A DNA stretch of 40,821 nt from NCBI GenBank assembly GCA_963627915.1, contig CAVGCY010000020.1, positions 1 to 40,821 on the forward strand. Direction: 5' to 3'. Both the position numbers and the translations under genes were made by a program. The number at the start of each line of letters is the position of its first letter. The stretch's first letter is position 1. Of the stretch, positions 8,795 through 16,807 are shown piece by piece. This DNA comes from CALACW01 sp963627915. Its GTDB lineage: Bacteria > Bacillota > Clostridia > Oscillospirales > Acutalibacteraceae. The notes below the pieces were generated by a model. That model had not been told where the DNA came from, searched no databases, and worked only from the letters and a program-made list of their open reading frames with translations.

Positions 8795-9658
8795 TTATCT
8801 CATCCAAACAGCGGAAGAACCGCACGGCAGAACTCCTCCTGAGGCTGTAACGGGAAGTCCGAGTTCGTCAGACGAGGCGATCCCACCGAATTTAGGCTTA
8901 ATCAGCGAAGAAAGTATATACTCCATAACGGCAGGCGAAAGTCCTGTCGTATATGAGCTTATTAAAAACATAACAGGGTCGTCCGTCAGCAGTTTTACGC
9001 TTTTTTCACACAGCGAATAAACTTCATCCTCAAGTTTCCATATCTCTCCGCCGGGACCTCTGCCGTATGACGGTGGATCCATAATTACAATGTCATAGTG
9101 ATTTTGACGTCTGATTTCGCGTTCGACAAATTTAACACAGTCGTCTACAAGCCACCTTACACTCTTATCTTCAACCGAAGATGAACGAGCATTTTCCTTT
9201 GCCCACTGAACCATCCCTTTTGATGCGTCGACATGAGTAACACCCGCTCCGGCTTTCAGTGCGGAAACCGTAGCCGCACCGGTGTATGCGAACATATTAA
9301 GCACTTTGACTGGTCTGCCTGCGTTTTTTATGTATTTGGCAGTTAAATCCCAGTTTGCCGCCTGTTCCGGAAAAATTCCCGTATGCTTAAATCCCATGGG
9401 CTTAACATTAAACGTAAGCTCCTTATAATTTATACTCCAGCACTCGGGGAGCTTTTTATAAACCTCCCATTTTCCGCCTCCCGACGACGAACGAATATAT
9501 CTTGCGTCCGCTTTTTTCCACAGCGGATGGTTTTTCGGAGTTTTCCATATTATCTGCGGGTCGGGTCTTATTAAAATCACGTTTCCCCACCGCTCAAGAC
9601 GATCGCCGTCCGAGCAGTCTATAAGCTCGTAATCCTTCCACTCTGAAGCAATTCTCAT
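8795..9658 (-). CDS. Class I SAM-dependent methyltransferase, RlmI/RlmK-like
   Basis: Likely methylates an RNA or nucleobase using S-adenosylmethionine. SAM-binding motif I appears as VLNMFAYTGAATVSAL, the acidic strand-2 motif as HVDASKGMVQWAKEN, and the catalytic-loop motif as MDPPSYGRG, the pattern seen in 23S rRNA m5C methyltransferases of the RlmI group. At 287 residues it lacks room for the N-terminal PUA domain of full RlmI. I chose the ATG at 9658, which overlaps the glmM stop (TGATG) and has AGAAAGG upstream, over a TTG one codon earlier. The substrate is not certain. Confidence 0.85.
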   Translation of the reverse strand: MRIASEWKDYELIDCSDGDRLERWGNVILIRPDPQIIWKTPKNHPLWKKADARYIRSSSGGGKWEVYKKLPECWSINYKELTFNVKPMGFKHTGIFPEQAANWDLTAKYIKNAGRPVKVLNMFAYTGAATVSALKAGAGVTHVDASKGMVQWAKENARSSSVEDKSVRWLVDDCVKFVEREIRRQNHYDIVIMDPPSYGRGPGGEIWKLEDEVYSLCEKSVKLLTDDPVMFLISSYTTGLSPAVMEYILSSLIKPKFGGIASSDELGLPVTASGGVLPCGSSAVWMR

Positions 9659-11007
9659 CAAATAAGCCTTTCTCTTATAACCTCCGCGATGGTATCGCTG
9701 AGTTTGTCAATCTGTTCTTTATCCTTACCTTCAATCATTACGCGTACAAGAGGTTCTGTTCCCGAGGCTCTGACAAGAACTCTGCCGTCGTCGCCGAGCT
9801 CTTTTTCGGCCTCCTGAATAGAAATTTTAATATCCTCGTCCTCAGAAAGCCTGAGTTTACCGAACGAAGACACCTTAACATTTTTAAGAACCTGAGGATA
9901 GATATCAATTTCAGAGGCAAGAGCTGCAAGAGATTTACCCGTTGCTCTAATAATATTAAGCACTTGTACGGCTGAAAGCTGACCGTCGCCCGTTGTTGCA
10001 TAATCAAGGAAAATTATATGACCAGACTGTTCTCCGCCGATATGATATCCTTTTTCAAGCATTCTCTCGAGAACATATCTGTCTCCGACTTTTGTTTTTT
10101 CGCAGTTGATGCCGTATTTATCGCAGAATTTAAAAAGTCCCATGTTGCTCATTACGGTTGCCACAAGCGTGTTTCCGTTAAGCCTGTCATGTTCTTTTAG
10201 AAACTTTGCGCATATAGCCATAAGCTCGTCGCCGTCAACCAGCTTGCCGGACGCGTCGACAGCAAGAAGTCTGTCCGCGTCGCCGTCGAACGCAAAGCCC
10301 AAATCAAAACCGTTTTCTTTTACAAATTTTCCGAGTCCCTCAATATGAGTCGAACCGCAGTCCTTATTAATATTTACGCCGTCTGGATTCGCGTTTATAA
10401 CGACGCATTCCGCGCCGAGCTGTTTAAACAAATCATTTGCCGTAACGCTGGATGAACCGTTTGCACAGTCAAGCGCAATTTTCATTCCGTAAAATTGTTT
10501 ATCCGCTGTCGATGCAACGTGATTAATATAATCTCTGACCGCATTCTGAGCCCAAATCATTTTGCCTACGGCACCTCCGAGCATAACGGGAGGCTGAGCC
10601 GCGTCATCGAGAATTATAGCCTCAATTTCCTCCTCCATCTCGTCGGGAAGCTTATAACCCGTGGATTGGAAGATTTTTATTCCGTTATATTCACAAGGGT
10701 TATGCGACGCGCTTATCATTACACCCGCGTCATAACCGTAATCCTTAACAAGATATGCGACTGCCGGAGTAGGAACAACTCCGAGCATGAGAACGTCCGC
10801 ACCCACACTGTTAAGCCCTGCGGCAAGAGCCGAGGCAAGCATATCGCCGGATTTCCTGGTATCCATACCGATTAAAACTCTCGGTCTTGTTTTTATATTC
10901 CTGGCAAGAACCATAGCGGTCGCTCTACCGATTTTTAATGCCAACTCGCAGGTAATTTCACTGTTCGCAACGCCTCTTGCGCCGTCTGTTCCGAATAATC
11001 TGCCCAT
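9658..11007 (-). CDS. glmM: Phosphoglucosamine mutase GlmM
   Basis: Interconverts glucosamine-6-phosphate and glucosamine-1-phosphate on the route to UDP-GlcNAc and peptidoglycan. The active-site serine is S101 in ISASHNP, the metal loop is DGDADR (241-246), the sugar-binding loop is GEQSGH and the phosphate-binding loop RASGTEP is near the C-terminus. I place the start at ATG 11007 (MGRLFGTDG, 449 residues), because GGAGG lies eight bases upstream; the in-frame ATG at 11022 overlaps that ribosome site. It follows ruvB by 29 bases. Confidence 0.96.
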   Translation of the reverse strand: MGRLFGTDGARGVANSEITCELALKIGRATAMVLARNIKTRPRVLIGMDTRKSGDMLASALAAGLNSVGADVLMLGVVPTPAVAYLVKDYGYDAGVMISASHNPCEYNGIKIFQSTGYKLPDEMEEEIEAIILDDAAQPPVMLGGAVGKMIWAQNAVRDYINHVASTADKQFYGMKIALDCANGSSSVTANDLFKQLGAECVVINANPDGVNINKDCGSTHIEGLGKFVKENGFDLGFAFDGDADRLLAVDASGKLVDGDELMAICAKFLKEHDRLNGNTLVATVMSNMGLFKFCDKYGINCEKTKVGDRYVLERMLEKGYHIGGEQSGHIIFLDYATTGDGQLSAVQVLNIIRATGKSLAALASEIDIYPQVLKNVKVSSFGKLRLSEDEDIKISIQEAEKELGDDGRVLVRASGTEPLVRVMIEGKDKEQIDKLSDTIAEVIRERLI

Positions 11008-11036
11008 TAAAAAAACCTCCATAAATAAATTATATA

Positions 11037-12077
11037 TTAATATAAACTCTGCTGTCCCTGCTGCGCAATCCCCAGATGCCTGTAAGCTGCGGGAGTAACC
11101 GTCCTTCCTCTGGGAGTTCTCGAAAGAAAACCAATCTGCATAAGGTAAGGCTCGTAAACATCCTCTATGGTTACAGATTCCTCACCGATTGCCGCGGAAA
11201 TAGTTTCCAGACCGACCGGACCGCCGTTGTAATTTTTAATCATGGTCGTAAGCAAAAGCCTGTCAATATTATCAAGTCCGAGTTTGTCAATCTCCATTTT
11301 TTCAAGTGCAAGACAAGCGTCGGCTTTTGTAATCTTTCCGCTGCCGATAACCTCGGCATAATCCCTTGCGCGTTTTAAAAGTCTGTTTGCAATTCTCGGA
11401 GTGCCCCTTGATCTCGACGCAATCTCAACGGCACCTTCTCTGTCAATACCTATTCCGAGTATTCCCGCCGAACGTATGACAATCTGAGCAAGCTGCTCCG
11501 AAGTGTAAAGCTCGAGTCTTAACAGCATTCCGAATCTGTCGCGAAGCGGAGCGGTAAGCTGTCCCGCTCTTGTGGTTGCGCCTACGAGCGTAAATCGTTT
11601 CAGGTCAAGTCTTATCGATCTTGCCGAGGGACCCTTGCCGATTATAATATCGATAACGTTGTCCTCCATAGCGGGATATAAAACTTCCTCGACGCTTCTT
11701 GAAAGACGGTGTATCTCGTCAATAAACAGAACGTCTCCTTCATTTAAATTTGTAAGCAACGCGGCAAGATCGCCGGGCTTTTCAATAGCCGGACCGGACG
11801 TGACGCGAATCTGCACGTTCATTTCATTTGCTATTATACCCGCAAGCGTTGTTTTTCCGAGCCCGGGAGGACCGTAAAGAAGAACATGATCAAGCGGCTC
11901 TCCCCTTTTTAACGCAGCTTCAATATAAACTCCAAGGTTTTCCTTGACTTTATCCTGTCCGATATAATCCCCCAGGATTTTAGGCCTCAGCGATGATTCC
12001 GTTTCACCGTCGCAAGGAGTAAAATCAGGAGTCATCATTCGATAGTTTTCATAATTTTCGAATTGTTCGCTGTCCAC
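11037..12077 (-). CDS. ruvB: Holliday junction branch migration ATPase RuvB
   Basis: AAA+ motor that drives branch migration of Holliday junctions with RuvA. Walker A is GPPGLGKT (69-76), Walker B is FIDEIHRL (118-125), and the C-terminal winged-helix domain ends with LSRTPRGR. The best start is GTG at 12077, which has GGAGG with a 7-base gap; a TTG six codons upstream at 12095 overlaps the ruvA stop but lies before the ribosome site. The product is then 346 residues, normal for RuvB. Confidence 0.96.
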   Translation of the reverse strand: MDSEQFENYENYRMMTPDFTPCDGETESSLRPKILGDYIGQDKVKENLGVYIEAALKRGEPLDHVLLYGPPGLGKTTLAGIIANEMNVQIRVTSGPAIEKPGDLAALLTNLNEGDVLFIDEIHRLSRSVEEVLYPAMEDNVIDIIIGKGPSARSIRLDLKRFTLVGATTRAGQLTAPLRDRFGMLLRLELYTSEQLAQIVIRSAGILGIGIDREGAVEIASRSRGTPRIANRLLKRARDYAEVIGSGKITKADACLALEKMEIDKLGLDNIDRLLLTTMIKNYNGGPVGLETISAAIGEESVTIEDVYEPYLMQIGFLSRTPRGRTVTPAAYRHLGIAQQGQQSLY

Positions 12078-12091
12078 CGATTTTCCTCCAA

Positions 12092-12694
12092 TCAATTATT
12101 TGAGCTCAGAATGTTCAACGCTTTTTTAATTATATCTTCAACCGTAAAATCACCCTTTACCAAAGCAACGGCTTTCGAAGCCTCCGAGGGTGAATATCCG
12201 AGAAACTGAAGCGCGCTGACAGCTTCGGATTTTCCGGCGTCTGAATCAATTTCGGTTATATCTGAAAACTCACCGCCGCTTGAAAATTCAAAGGACGAAA
12301 GTTTCCCTTTTAACTCTCTGACAATTCTTTCGGCAATTTTAGGTCCGACACCCTGAGCTTTCGTTACGGCTTTAGCGTCGCCCGACGCGACTGCCAATGA
12401 AAGAGCCTCGGGAGTCAGCATCGAAAGAATTGATAATGCGGCTTTCGGACCGACGCCGCTTACGGAAATAAGAAGTTTAAAACATTCAAGTTCATCCTCG
12501 TCATAAAAGCCGAACAAATCGAGCGCATCCTCACGGACGTTCATATAAGTATAAAGCGTAACCTTATTTCCCTCGCCGCCAGTTTTTTTCAGCGTATTAA
12601 GAGAAGTGTTTATTTTAAATCCGACTCCGGAGCATTCGACGGCAACAGCCGAAGAAAAAATCTTTATAATATTACCTGTTATAGAATAAAACAT
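12092..12694 (-). CDS. ruvA: Holliday junction DNA helicase subunit RuvA
   Basis: Tetrameric junction-binding protein that positions RuvB. It has an N-terminal OB-fold, two helix-hairpin-helix motifs (SVSGVGPKAAL and AQGVGPKIAERIV), and the C-terminal RuvB-contact domain after an acidic linker. Length 200 is typical. The ATG follows AAAGGATG. It lies 4 bases after ruvC and 14 before ruvB, in the usual ruvC-ruvA-ruvB order. Confidence 0.96.
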   Translation of the reverse strand: MFYSITGNIIKIFSSAVAVECSGVGFKINTSLNTLKKTGGEGNKVTLYTYMNVREDALDLFGFYDEDELECFKLLISVSGVGPKAALSILSMLTPEALSLAVASGDAKAVTKAQGVGPKIAERIVRELKGKLSSFEFSSGGEFSDITEIDSDAGKSEAVSALQFLGYSPSEASKAVALVKGDFTVEDIIKKALNILSSNN

Positions 12695-12698
12695 AATT

Positions 12699-13202
12699 TC
12701 ATCCTTTGTTATTCAGCATTGAAGCAAGAGACGAACCGTTTACGTGCGCGTGGCAAATCGCCATTGCAAGCGCGTCAGCGGTATCATCGGGCTTTGGCAC
12801 TCGTGAAAGATTTAAAATAATCCTTGTCATCTCCTGCACCTGTTTTTTTTCGGCTCTGCCGTAGCCTACGACGCTTTGTTTAACCTGAAGCGGAGTATAT
12901 TCAAAAATCGGAACGCTGTGTTTCTGCGCCGCAAGAACCGTTACTCCTCTCGCCTGCGCAACGTCTATGGCAGTTTTCTGATTTGTATTGAAAAACAGTT
13001 TTTCAATAGCCATTGCGTTCGGTTCAAACTCGTCAATCAGATGAAATATGCCGTCGTATATTTGTTCGAGTCTTTCTGTAAAAGGTGTGTGCGCTTGTGT
13101 CGTAACCGCTCCGTATCCCAACACGCCGAAATGATTGTTTTTATATTCGAGAGCTCCCCAGCCGACGATTGCATAACCGGGGTCGATTCCTAATATTATC
13201 AA
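12699..13202 (-). CDS. ruvC: Crossover junction endodeoxyribonuclease RuvC
   Basis: Holliday junction resolvase of the RNase H fold. The four acidic catalytic residues are D7 (GIDPG), E67 (AIEKLF), D140 and D143 (DDTADALA), almost exactly at the E. coli positions. I chose the TTG at 13202: GGAGAG lies 7 bases upstream, and the product (167 residues) fits the family. Earlier in-frame ATGs at 13244 and 13217 are poor: the first lies inside the promoter spacer and the second would start about 9 bases from the predicted transcript start without a ribosome site. First gene of the thirteen-gene operon. Confidence 0.94.
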   Translation of the reverse strand: MIILGIDPGYAIVGWGALEYKNNHFGVLGYGAVTTQAHTPFTERLEQIYDGIFHLIDEFEPNAMAIEKLFFNTNQKTAIDVAQARGVTVLAAQKHSVPIFEYTPLQVKQSVVGYGRAEKKQVQEMTRIILNLSRVPKPDDTADALAMAICHAHVNGSSLASMLNNKG

Positions 13203-13232
13203 ACCATATCTCTCCATTTTAACGTTTATCAC

Positions 13233-13261
13233 AGTATAACACATTTTTATTGACTACACAA
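13233..13261 (-). promoter_or_regulatory. SigA-type promoter of the ruvC operon
   Basis: Minus strand: -35 TTGTGT (13256-13261), 17-base spacer, -10 TATACT (13233-13238). The predicted transcript start near 13226 leaves a leader of about 24 bases before the TTG start of ruvC. Confidence 0.75.
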
Positions 13262-13294
13262 TATATTTTTATTTTATTATTTTTATTAAAAGCC

Positions 13295-13334
13295 AAAATC
13301 CGAAAATTTCATCGATTCTGAAACTTCGGATTTT
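13295..13334 (-). terminator. Terminator of the nucleoside hydrolase gene
   Basis: Perfect 10 bp arms AAAATCCGAA and TTCGGATTTT (13295-13304 with 13325-13334). An inner TTTCA/TGAAA pairing extends the hairpin around a 7-base loop. On the minus strand it is followed by GGC, then TTTT. It separates the hydrolase from the ruvC promoter. Confidence 0.75.
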
Positions 13335-13349
13335 TAAGATTATCATTTT

Positions 13350-14264
13350 TTATTGAGCAAGAATCCTGAATAGTTCACCGAAAAGCTCATCCCTTTTAAT
13401 GTTTGTTACCCTTAAATACAAGGGGCGGCTGTCATCAAACGCATACCTGCCGTCATAAGTCGGAATGGGAGTATGATCGACAACCGCATCCATAAACCGG
13501 AAATTATCGTTAAGAATCCATGCCGCGGCGCAGACATCCCAAATAACACGGCTCCAGACACGTCCTTTTGCGTAATTTTCGGCTTCTTCGACGGTATGTT
13601 TTATAAGATAATCACAAAGAGCGTTTTTCCCTTCAAGCCAATACTTAAGTTCTGCATGAGTTGTATAGAATGATGAAACAACACCCATGCAAGGCAATTG
13701 AACAAGCGGACAGCCGCAATTAAAAACAACTCTTGCCGCAGCTATATCCTGAACCATGTTAAATTCTTTCGTATCGCGCCAATGAATCTCATGCCCGCCG
13801 AGCCAGACAATTACAATTTTTTCCGTTATTTTCGGATTTTTTATTATTGCCGAAGCGATATTCGTAATTGCGCCGATTGCTATAACATAAAGAGGATTGT
13901 CGGAGCTATAGTTCATTGCAAGTGACGCAAGATGTTCGGACGCAGGACTTTCAACGGGCGTTTTTTCATCGGTCAGATAATTATTAGAGCCCTTGTAAAC
14001 ATTTGATTTTTCACTTTCGCGTCCCATAAGGCTCAGCAGATTTAAGATTTCATCATAACTTTTTTCCATCCCGTTTTCGGGCGATGTTGAATTTTCGTTA
14101 AAAAACGGCGCGGCATAAATTGCCTTTACATTGCATTTCGTCGATTTAACCATTAAAGCCAGGGCGTATTGATCATCAATTTCGTTATATGCGTCGGTAT
14201 CAAGCACACAGTCCGTAATTCCGGACGGAACAGTTAAATTTTTAAGTCTTTGAATATCATTCAT
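13350..14264 (-). CDS. Nucleoside hydrolase family protein
   Basis: Predicted to hydrolyse the N-glycosidic bond of a nucleoside, giving base and ribose for salvage. The N-terminal calcium-binding signature is present as D22-T-D24 followed by D30-D31, with the intervening loop (AYNEI) two residues longer than the classic DTDPGxDD. The mid-protein motif IGAITNIASAI and a C-terminal VWDVCAAAW with the family's metal-ligand aspartate are visible. Length 304 is typical. It is monocistronic, with its own promoter at 14297-14325 and terminator at 13295-13334. Substrate preference cannot be read from sequence. Confidence 0.85.
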   Translation of the reverse strand: MNDIQRLKNLTVPSGITDCVLDTDAYNEIDDQYALALMVKSTKCNVKAIYAAPFFNENSTSPENGMEKSYDEILNLLSLMGRESEKSNVYKGSNNYLTDEKTPVESPASEHLASLAMNYSSDNPLYVIAIGAITNIASAIIKNPKITEKIVIVWLGGHEIHWRDTKEFNMVQDIAAARVVFNCGCPLVQLPCMGVVSSFYTTHAELKYWLEGKNALCDYLIKHTVEEAENYAKGRVWSRVIWDVCAAAWILNDNFRFMDAVVDHTPIPTYDGRYAFDDSRPLYLRVTNIKRDELFGELFRILAQ

Positions 14265-14296
14265 ATTTACTTATCTCCAGTATGATTTTTTATATT

Positions 14297-14325
14297 AATA
14301 TATCAAAACCAAAATCTTTTTTCAA
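14297..14325 (-). promoter_or_regulatory. Promoter of the nucleoside hydrolase gene
   Basis: Minus strand: -35 TTGAAA (14320-14325), 17-base spacer, -10 TATATT (14297-14302); a GGAG ribosome site follows before the ATG at 14264. Confidence 0.7.
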
Positions 14326-14354
14326 CCGCGAAATAATTTAAACATCATGAATAT

Positions 14355-14383
14355 TTGCATTAAAATGTATTTTGTGCTATAGT
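14355..14383 (+). promoter_or_regulatory. Promoter of the GNAT acetyltransferase gene
   Basis: Plus strand: -35 TTGCAT (14355-14360), 17-base spacer, -10 TATAGT (14378-14383), ending about 32 bases before the ATG. It is divergent from, and about 30 bases away from, the hydrolase promoter. Confidence 0.7.
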
Positions 14384-14414
14384 AATGAACATAAAATAAA
14401 AGCGAGGTAAACGT

Positions 14415-15581
14415 ATGAGCGAATATATTTTTATGAGCCGGGGAAATGAAAACGACTATACCGAATTTATGAACCTTATAAATCTGACATTCGGGTTTGA
14501 GGATGAGTCCGTTCAATTTCTGGGATTGCTCCCTAAATTGTATAAAAAAGAATATAAACCCGTTGAAAACAACGTTGTTTTAAAGGTTAATGATGAAATG
14601 CGTTCGGCAATAGGATTATACTACAATGAAATGGACGTCCTCGGACAAAAGCTTATGTGCGGAGGTATAGGAAACGTTGCCGTTCATCCCGAACACAGAG
14701 GAAAAGGTTATATGAAGGCGGTTATGGCATATTGCCTTGATGAAATGAAACAAAAAATGTGCGATATTTCTTTTCTCGGCGGACAGAGGCAAAGATATGA
14801 ATATTTTTCGTATCATCCGGGCGGAATCTGCATAAGATTTGATTTTACAACGACTAATTTAAGACATCTTTTCGGATTGAATCACAATCCCGAATTTACC
14901 GCAAGAGAAATAGTTTCACCTGACGACCCCGCCGTCGGTAAAATAGAAATTCTGCACGATATGTCGCCGTGCAAAATGAAACGCGGGGATAAAAATTATT
15001 ACGACATTATAAAATCATGGAGACACAAGCCGTTTGCGATATACGACAAAGGCGGAGATTTTAAAGGATATTTTATTGTCAGCGAAAATCACAGATGGAT
15101 TACGGAGTTTAAAACCGTTGAAGATAACGATATAAAATTATCGGCCGAAGCCATGCTGATTGCATGCAATAATGAAAGAATAACCGTTAATTGTCCCGAA
15201 TATGAAAAACCCGTCTGTGAATTTTTTGAAAAGTGCGGAGAGAACATCTCATATAACAATGTTGATTTATTCTCCGTTTTAAATTATGAAAAAACGATTC
15301 GTGCTTTTCTTAATCTGAAAGCTTCTTATGCCCCGCTTGCGGACGGAGAATTTACCGCATTAATTATCGGTGAGAAAATGCCCGAAAAAATAAAGATAAG
15401 CGTTAAAAACAATATTGTTTCCGTGGAGGAAACAGACGAAAAAGAAGATATAGTACTAAATCATGACGATGCCATGAAACTGTTTTTCGGACTTTACAGC
15501 ATTAAACGATTCGATTTGCCGGCAGGCTGTTCGGGATGGTTTCCGCTGCCGCTGTACATCTATCAGCCCGATAACGTTTGA
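14415..15581 (+). CDS. GNAT family N-acetyltransferase (Eis-like two-domain type)
   Basis: Predicted acetyl-CoA-dependent N-acetyltransferase. The acetyl-CoA loop is clear: VAVHPEHRGKGYM at about 88-100 (RGKGYM is the R/QxxGxG/A motif). The length (388) and a second half with SCP2-like strands resemble the Eis/aminoglycoside-modifying-like family, but no drug substrate can be inferred. ATG follows GCGAGGT. It is flanked by its own promoter and a strong terminator, so it is expressed alone. Confidence 0.8.
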   Translation: MSEYIFMSRGNENDYTEFMNLINLTFGFEDESVQFLGLLPKLYKKEYKPVENNVVLKVNDEMRSAIGLYYNEMDVLGQKLMCGGIGNVAVHPEHRGKGYMKAVMAYCLDEMKQKMCDISFLGGQRQRYEYFSYHPGGICIRFDFTTTNLRHLFGLNHNPEFTAREIVSPDDPAVGKIEILHDMSPCKMKRGDKNYYDIIKSWRHKPFAIYDKGGDFKGYFIVSENHRWITEFKTVEDNDIKLSAEAMLIACNNERITVNCPEYEKPVCEFFEKCGENISYNNVDLFSVLNYEKTIRAFLNLKASYAPLADGEFTALIIGEKMPEKIKISVKNNIVSVEETDEKEDIVLNHDDAMKLFFGLYSIKRFDLPAGCSGWFPLPLYIYQPDNV

Positions 15582-15590
15582 AAATTACAT

Positions 15591-15634
15591 AAAAAAACGG
15601 CTGTCGATTATCATCAGACAGCCGCAATTTTTTT
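15591..15634. terminator. Bidirectional terminator between convergent genes
   Basis: CGGCTGTC (15598-15605) pairs with GACAGCCG (15617-15624) around an 11-base loop. Seven As precede the stem and seven Ts follow it closely, so it works for the acetyltransferase on plus and the epimerase-like gene on minus. The plus-strand T run touches the stop codon of the latter. Confidence 0.88.
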
Positions 15635-16652
15635 ATTCGCCTCTCATCTCAAGAAGCTTTTGTTTACCGTTAAATGCGTCAACCGAAAGCTTAATCGAAT
15701 CAAAAATAGCGCTCTTGATATCGTCCGGCTCAACGCCTAACTCTACGCACCATTTCTTATCGATAAAGGTGTTCATGCACATAATATCGGCAAGTCCGAC
15801 AGGGTCAATACCGCTCTGGATACCCTTTTCGGCATATTCCTTTCTCATCTTAAGACCAAAGAGCTGGAACATCCATTTTGCAATATGAACAATTTTTCTG
15901 TCTTCCTGTCCCATAGCCTGATAGGTGATTTTAAGGAACTCATCCCATGTAAGGTTGTAATAACCAATAGGATAGGTATTTCCACCTTTATTACGCATAG
16001 CTGCACCGTAGATACACTCCGCAACCTGACGTACTGTAACCATAGTAGTACCGCCCTTGGGATAAAGCGTAGCCTTGCCCATTTCAGCGGTGCCGAGCTG
16101 TTCGATAAGAATAACCCAAACGGGCTTTCTGCCGGGCTGAGTACCGAAAATGTAAGGAAGCTCAAGAACGGCAACGTCCATTTTTCCGTCCTCGGCAAAG
16201 CTTAAAGCAACTCTCTCCTGGTCAATACGGCTCTTAATATACGGATGCTTTTCCGTAAGCTTCATCTCAGGACGCGTTTTTGCAAAATAGGAGAAATATG
16301 AACCGAGAATGACGGACTTCTTAACTCCTGCGTCCTTTGCTATTGAAAGAAGACGTCTGACGGGATCAATATTATACTTTTTATATGCCTCGTATACGGG
16401 AGCCGGGAACTCAACTCTTTCATCAACGCCTGCGGCAAAAATAAAACAATCGAATCCTGACATAAGCTCCTTAATTTCCTCGTCGGTCTTCTCGAGATAA
16501 TTGGCAAAAATAACCTTCATCTCGGGAGGAATGGGAGCGCCTTCGGGAAGAGGGGGAAGAGCAAGAGTAACAACTTCATTTCCCTCGTCTATAAATTTCT
16601 TTGCAGCAGCGGAGCCGAGAAGGCCGGTGCCGCCGATCATAAATACTTTCAT
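15633..16652 (-). CDS. NAD-dependent epimerase/dehydratase-like protein
   Basis: Extended short-chain dehydrogenase fold with the N-terminal dinucleotide-binding motif GGTGLLGS (residues 7-14). At the position of the usual catalytic YxxxK the sequence reads HPYIKSRID, so the lysine is offset or replaced by arginine. That makes the reaction uncertain; an NAD(P)-binding reductase or regulatory role is possible. The start at ATG 16652 is chosen because GCAGG lies 7 bases upstream; an in-frame TTG at 16670 lies before that site. Product 339 residues. Confidence 0.78.
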   Translation of the reverse strand: MKVFMIGGTGLLGSAAAKKFIDEGNEVVTLALPPLPEGAPIPPEMKVIFANYLEKTDEEIKELMSGFDCFIFAAGVDERVEFPAPVYEAYKKYNIDPVRRLLSIAKDAGVKKSVILGSYFSYFAKTRPEMKLTEKHPYIKSRIDQERVALSFAEDGKMDVAVLELPYIFGTQPGRKPVWVILIEQLGTAEMGKATLYPKGGTTMVTVRQVAECIYGAAMRNKGGNTYPIGYYNLTWDEFLKITYQAMGQEDRKIVHIAKWMFQLFGLKMRKEYAEKGIQSGIDPVGLADIMCMNTFIDKKWCVELGVEPDDIKSAIFDSIKLSVDAFNGKQKLLEMRGE

Positions 16653-16714
16653 AATTCGACCTGCTTTCAATTTACAAATTTTTGATTTTTATACTGCTGT
16701 CTAATATTATAAAT

Positions 16715-16751
16715 AAAAAAAAACCGATATCAAGAGATAACGGTTTTTTTT
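16715..16751 (-). terminator. Terminator of the secreted phosphodiesterase-fold gene
   Basis: CCG and TATC (from 16724) pair with GATA and CGG (to 16743) around AAGA with one A-A mismatch, extended by flanking A and T runs (nine As on the left, eight Ts on the right). On the minus strand the T run follows the stem, 57 bases after the upstream gene's stop. Confidence 0.75.
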
Positions 16752-16807
16752 CATAATTAATTAACAATTAAATAATTATTGCAGTAAAATTTAAATTTTA
16801 CGTCAAA

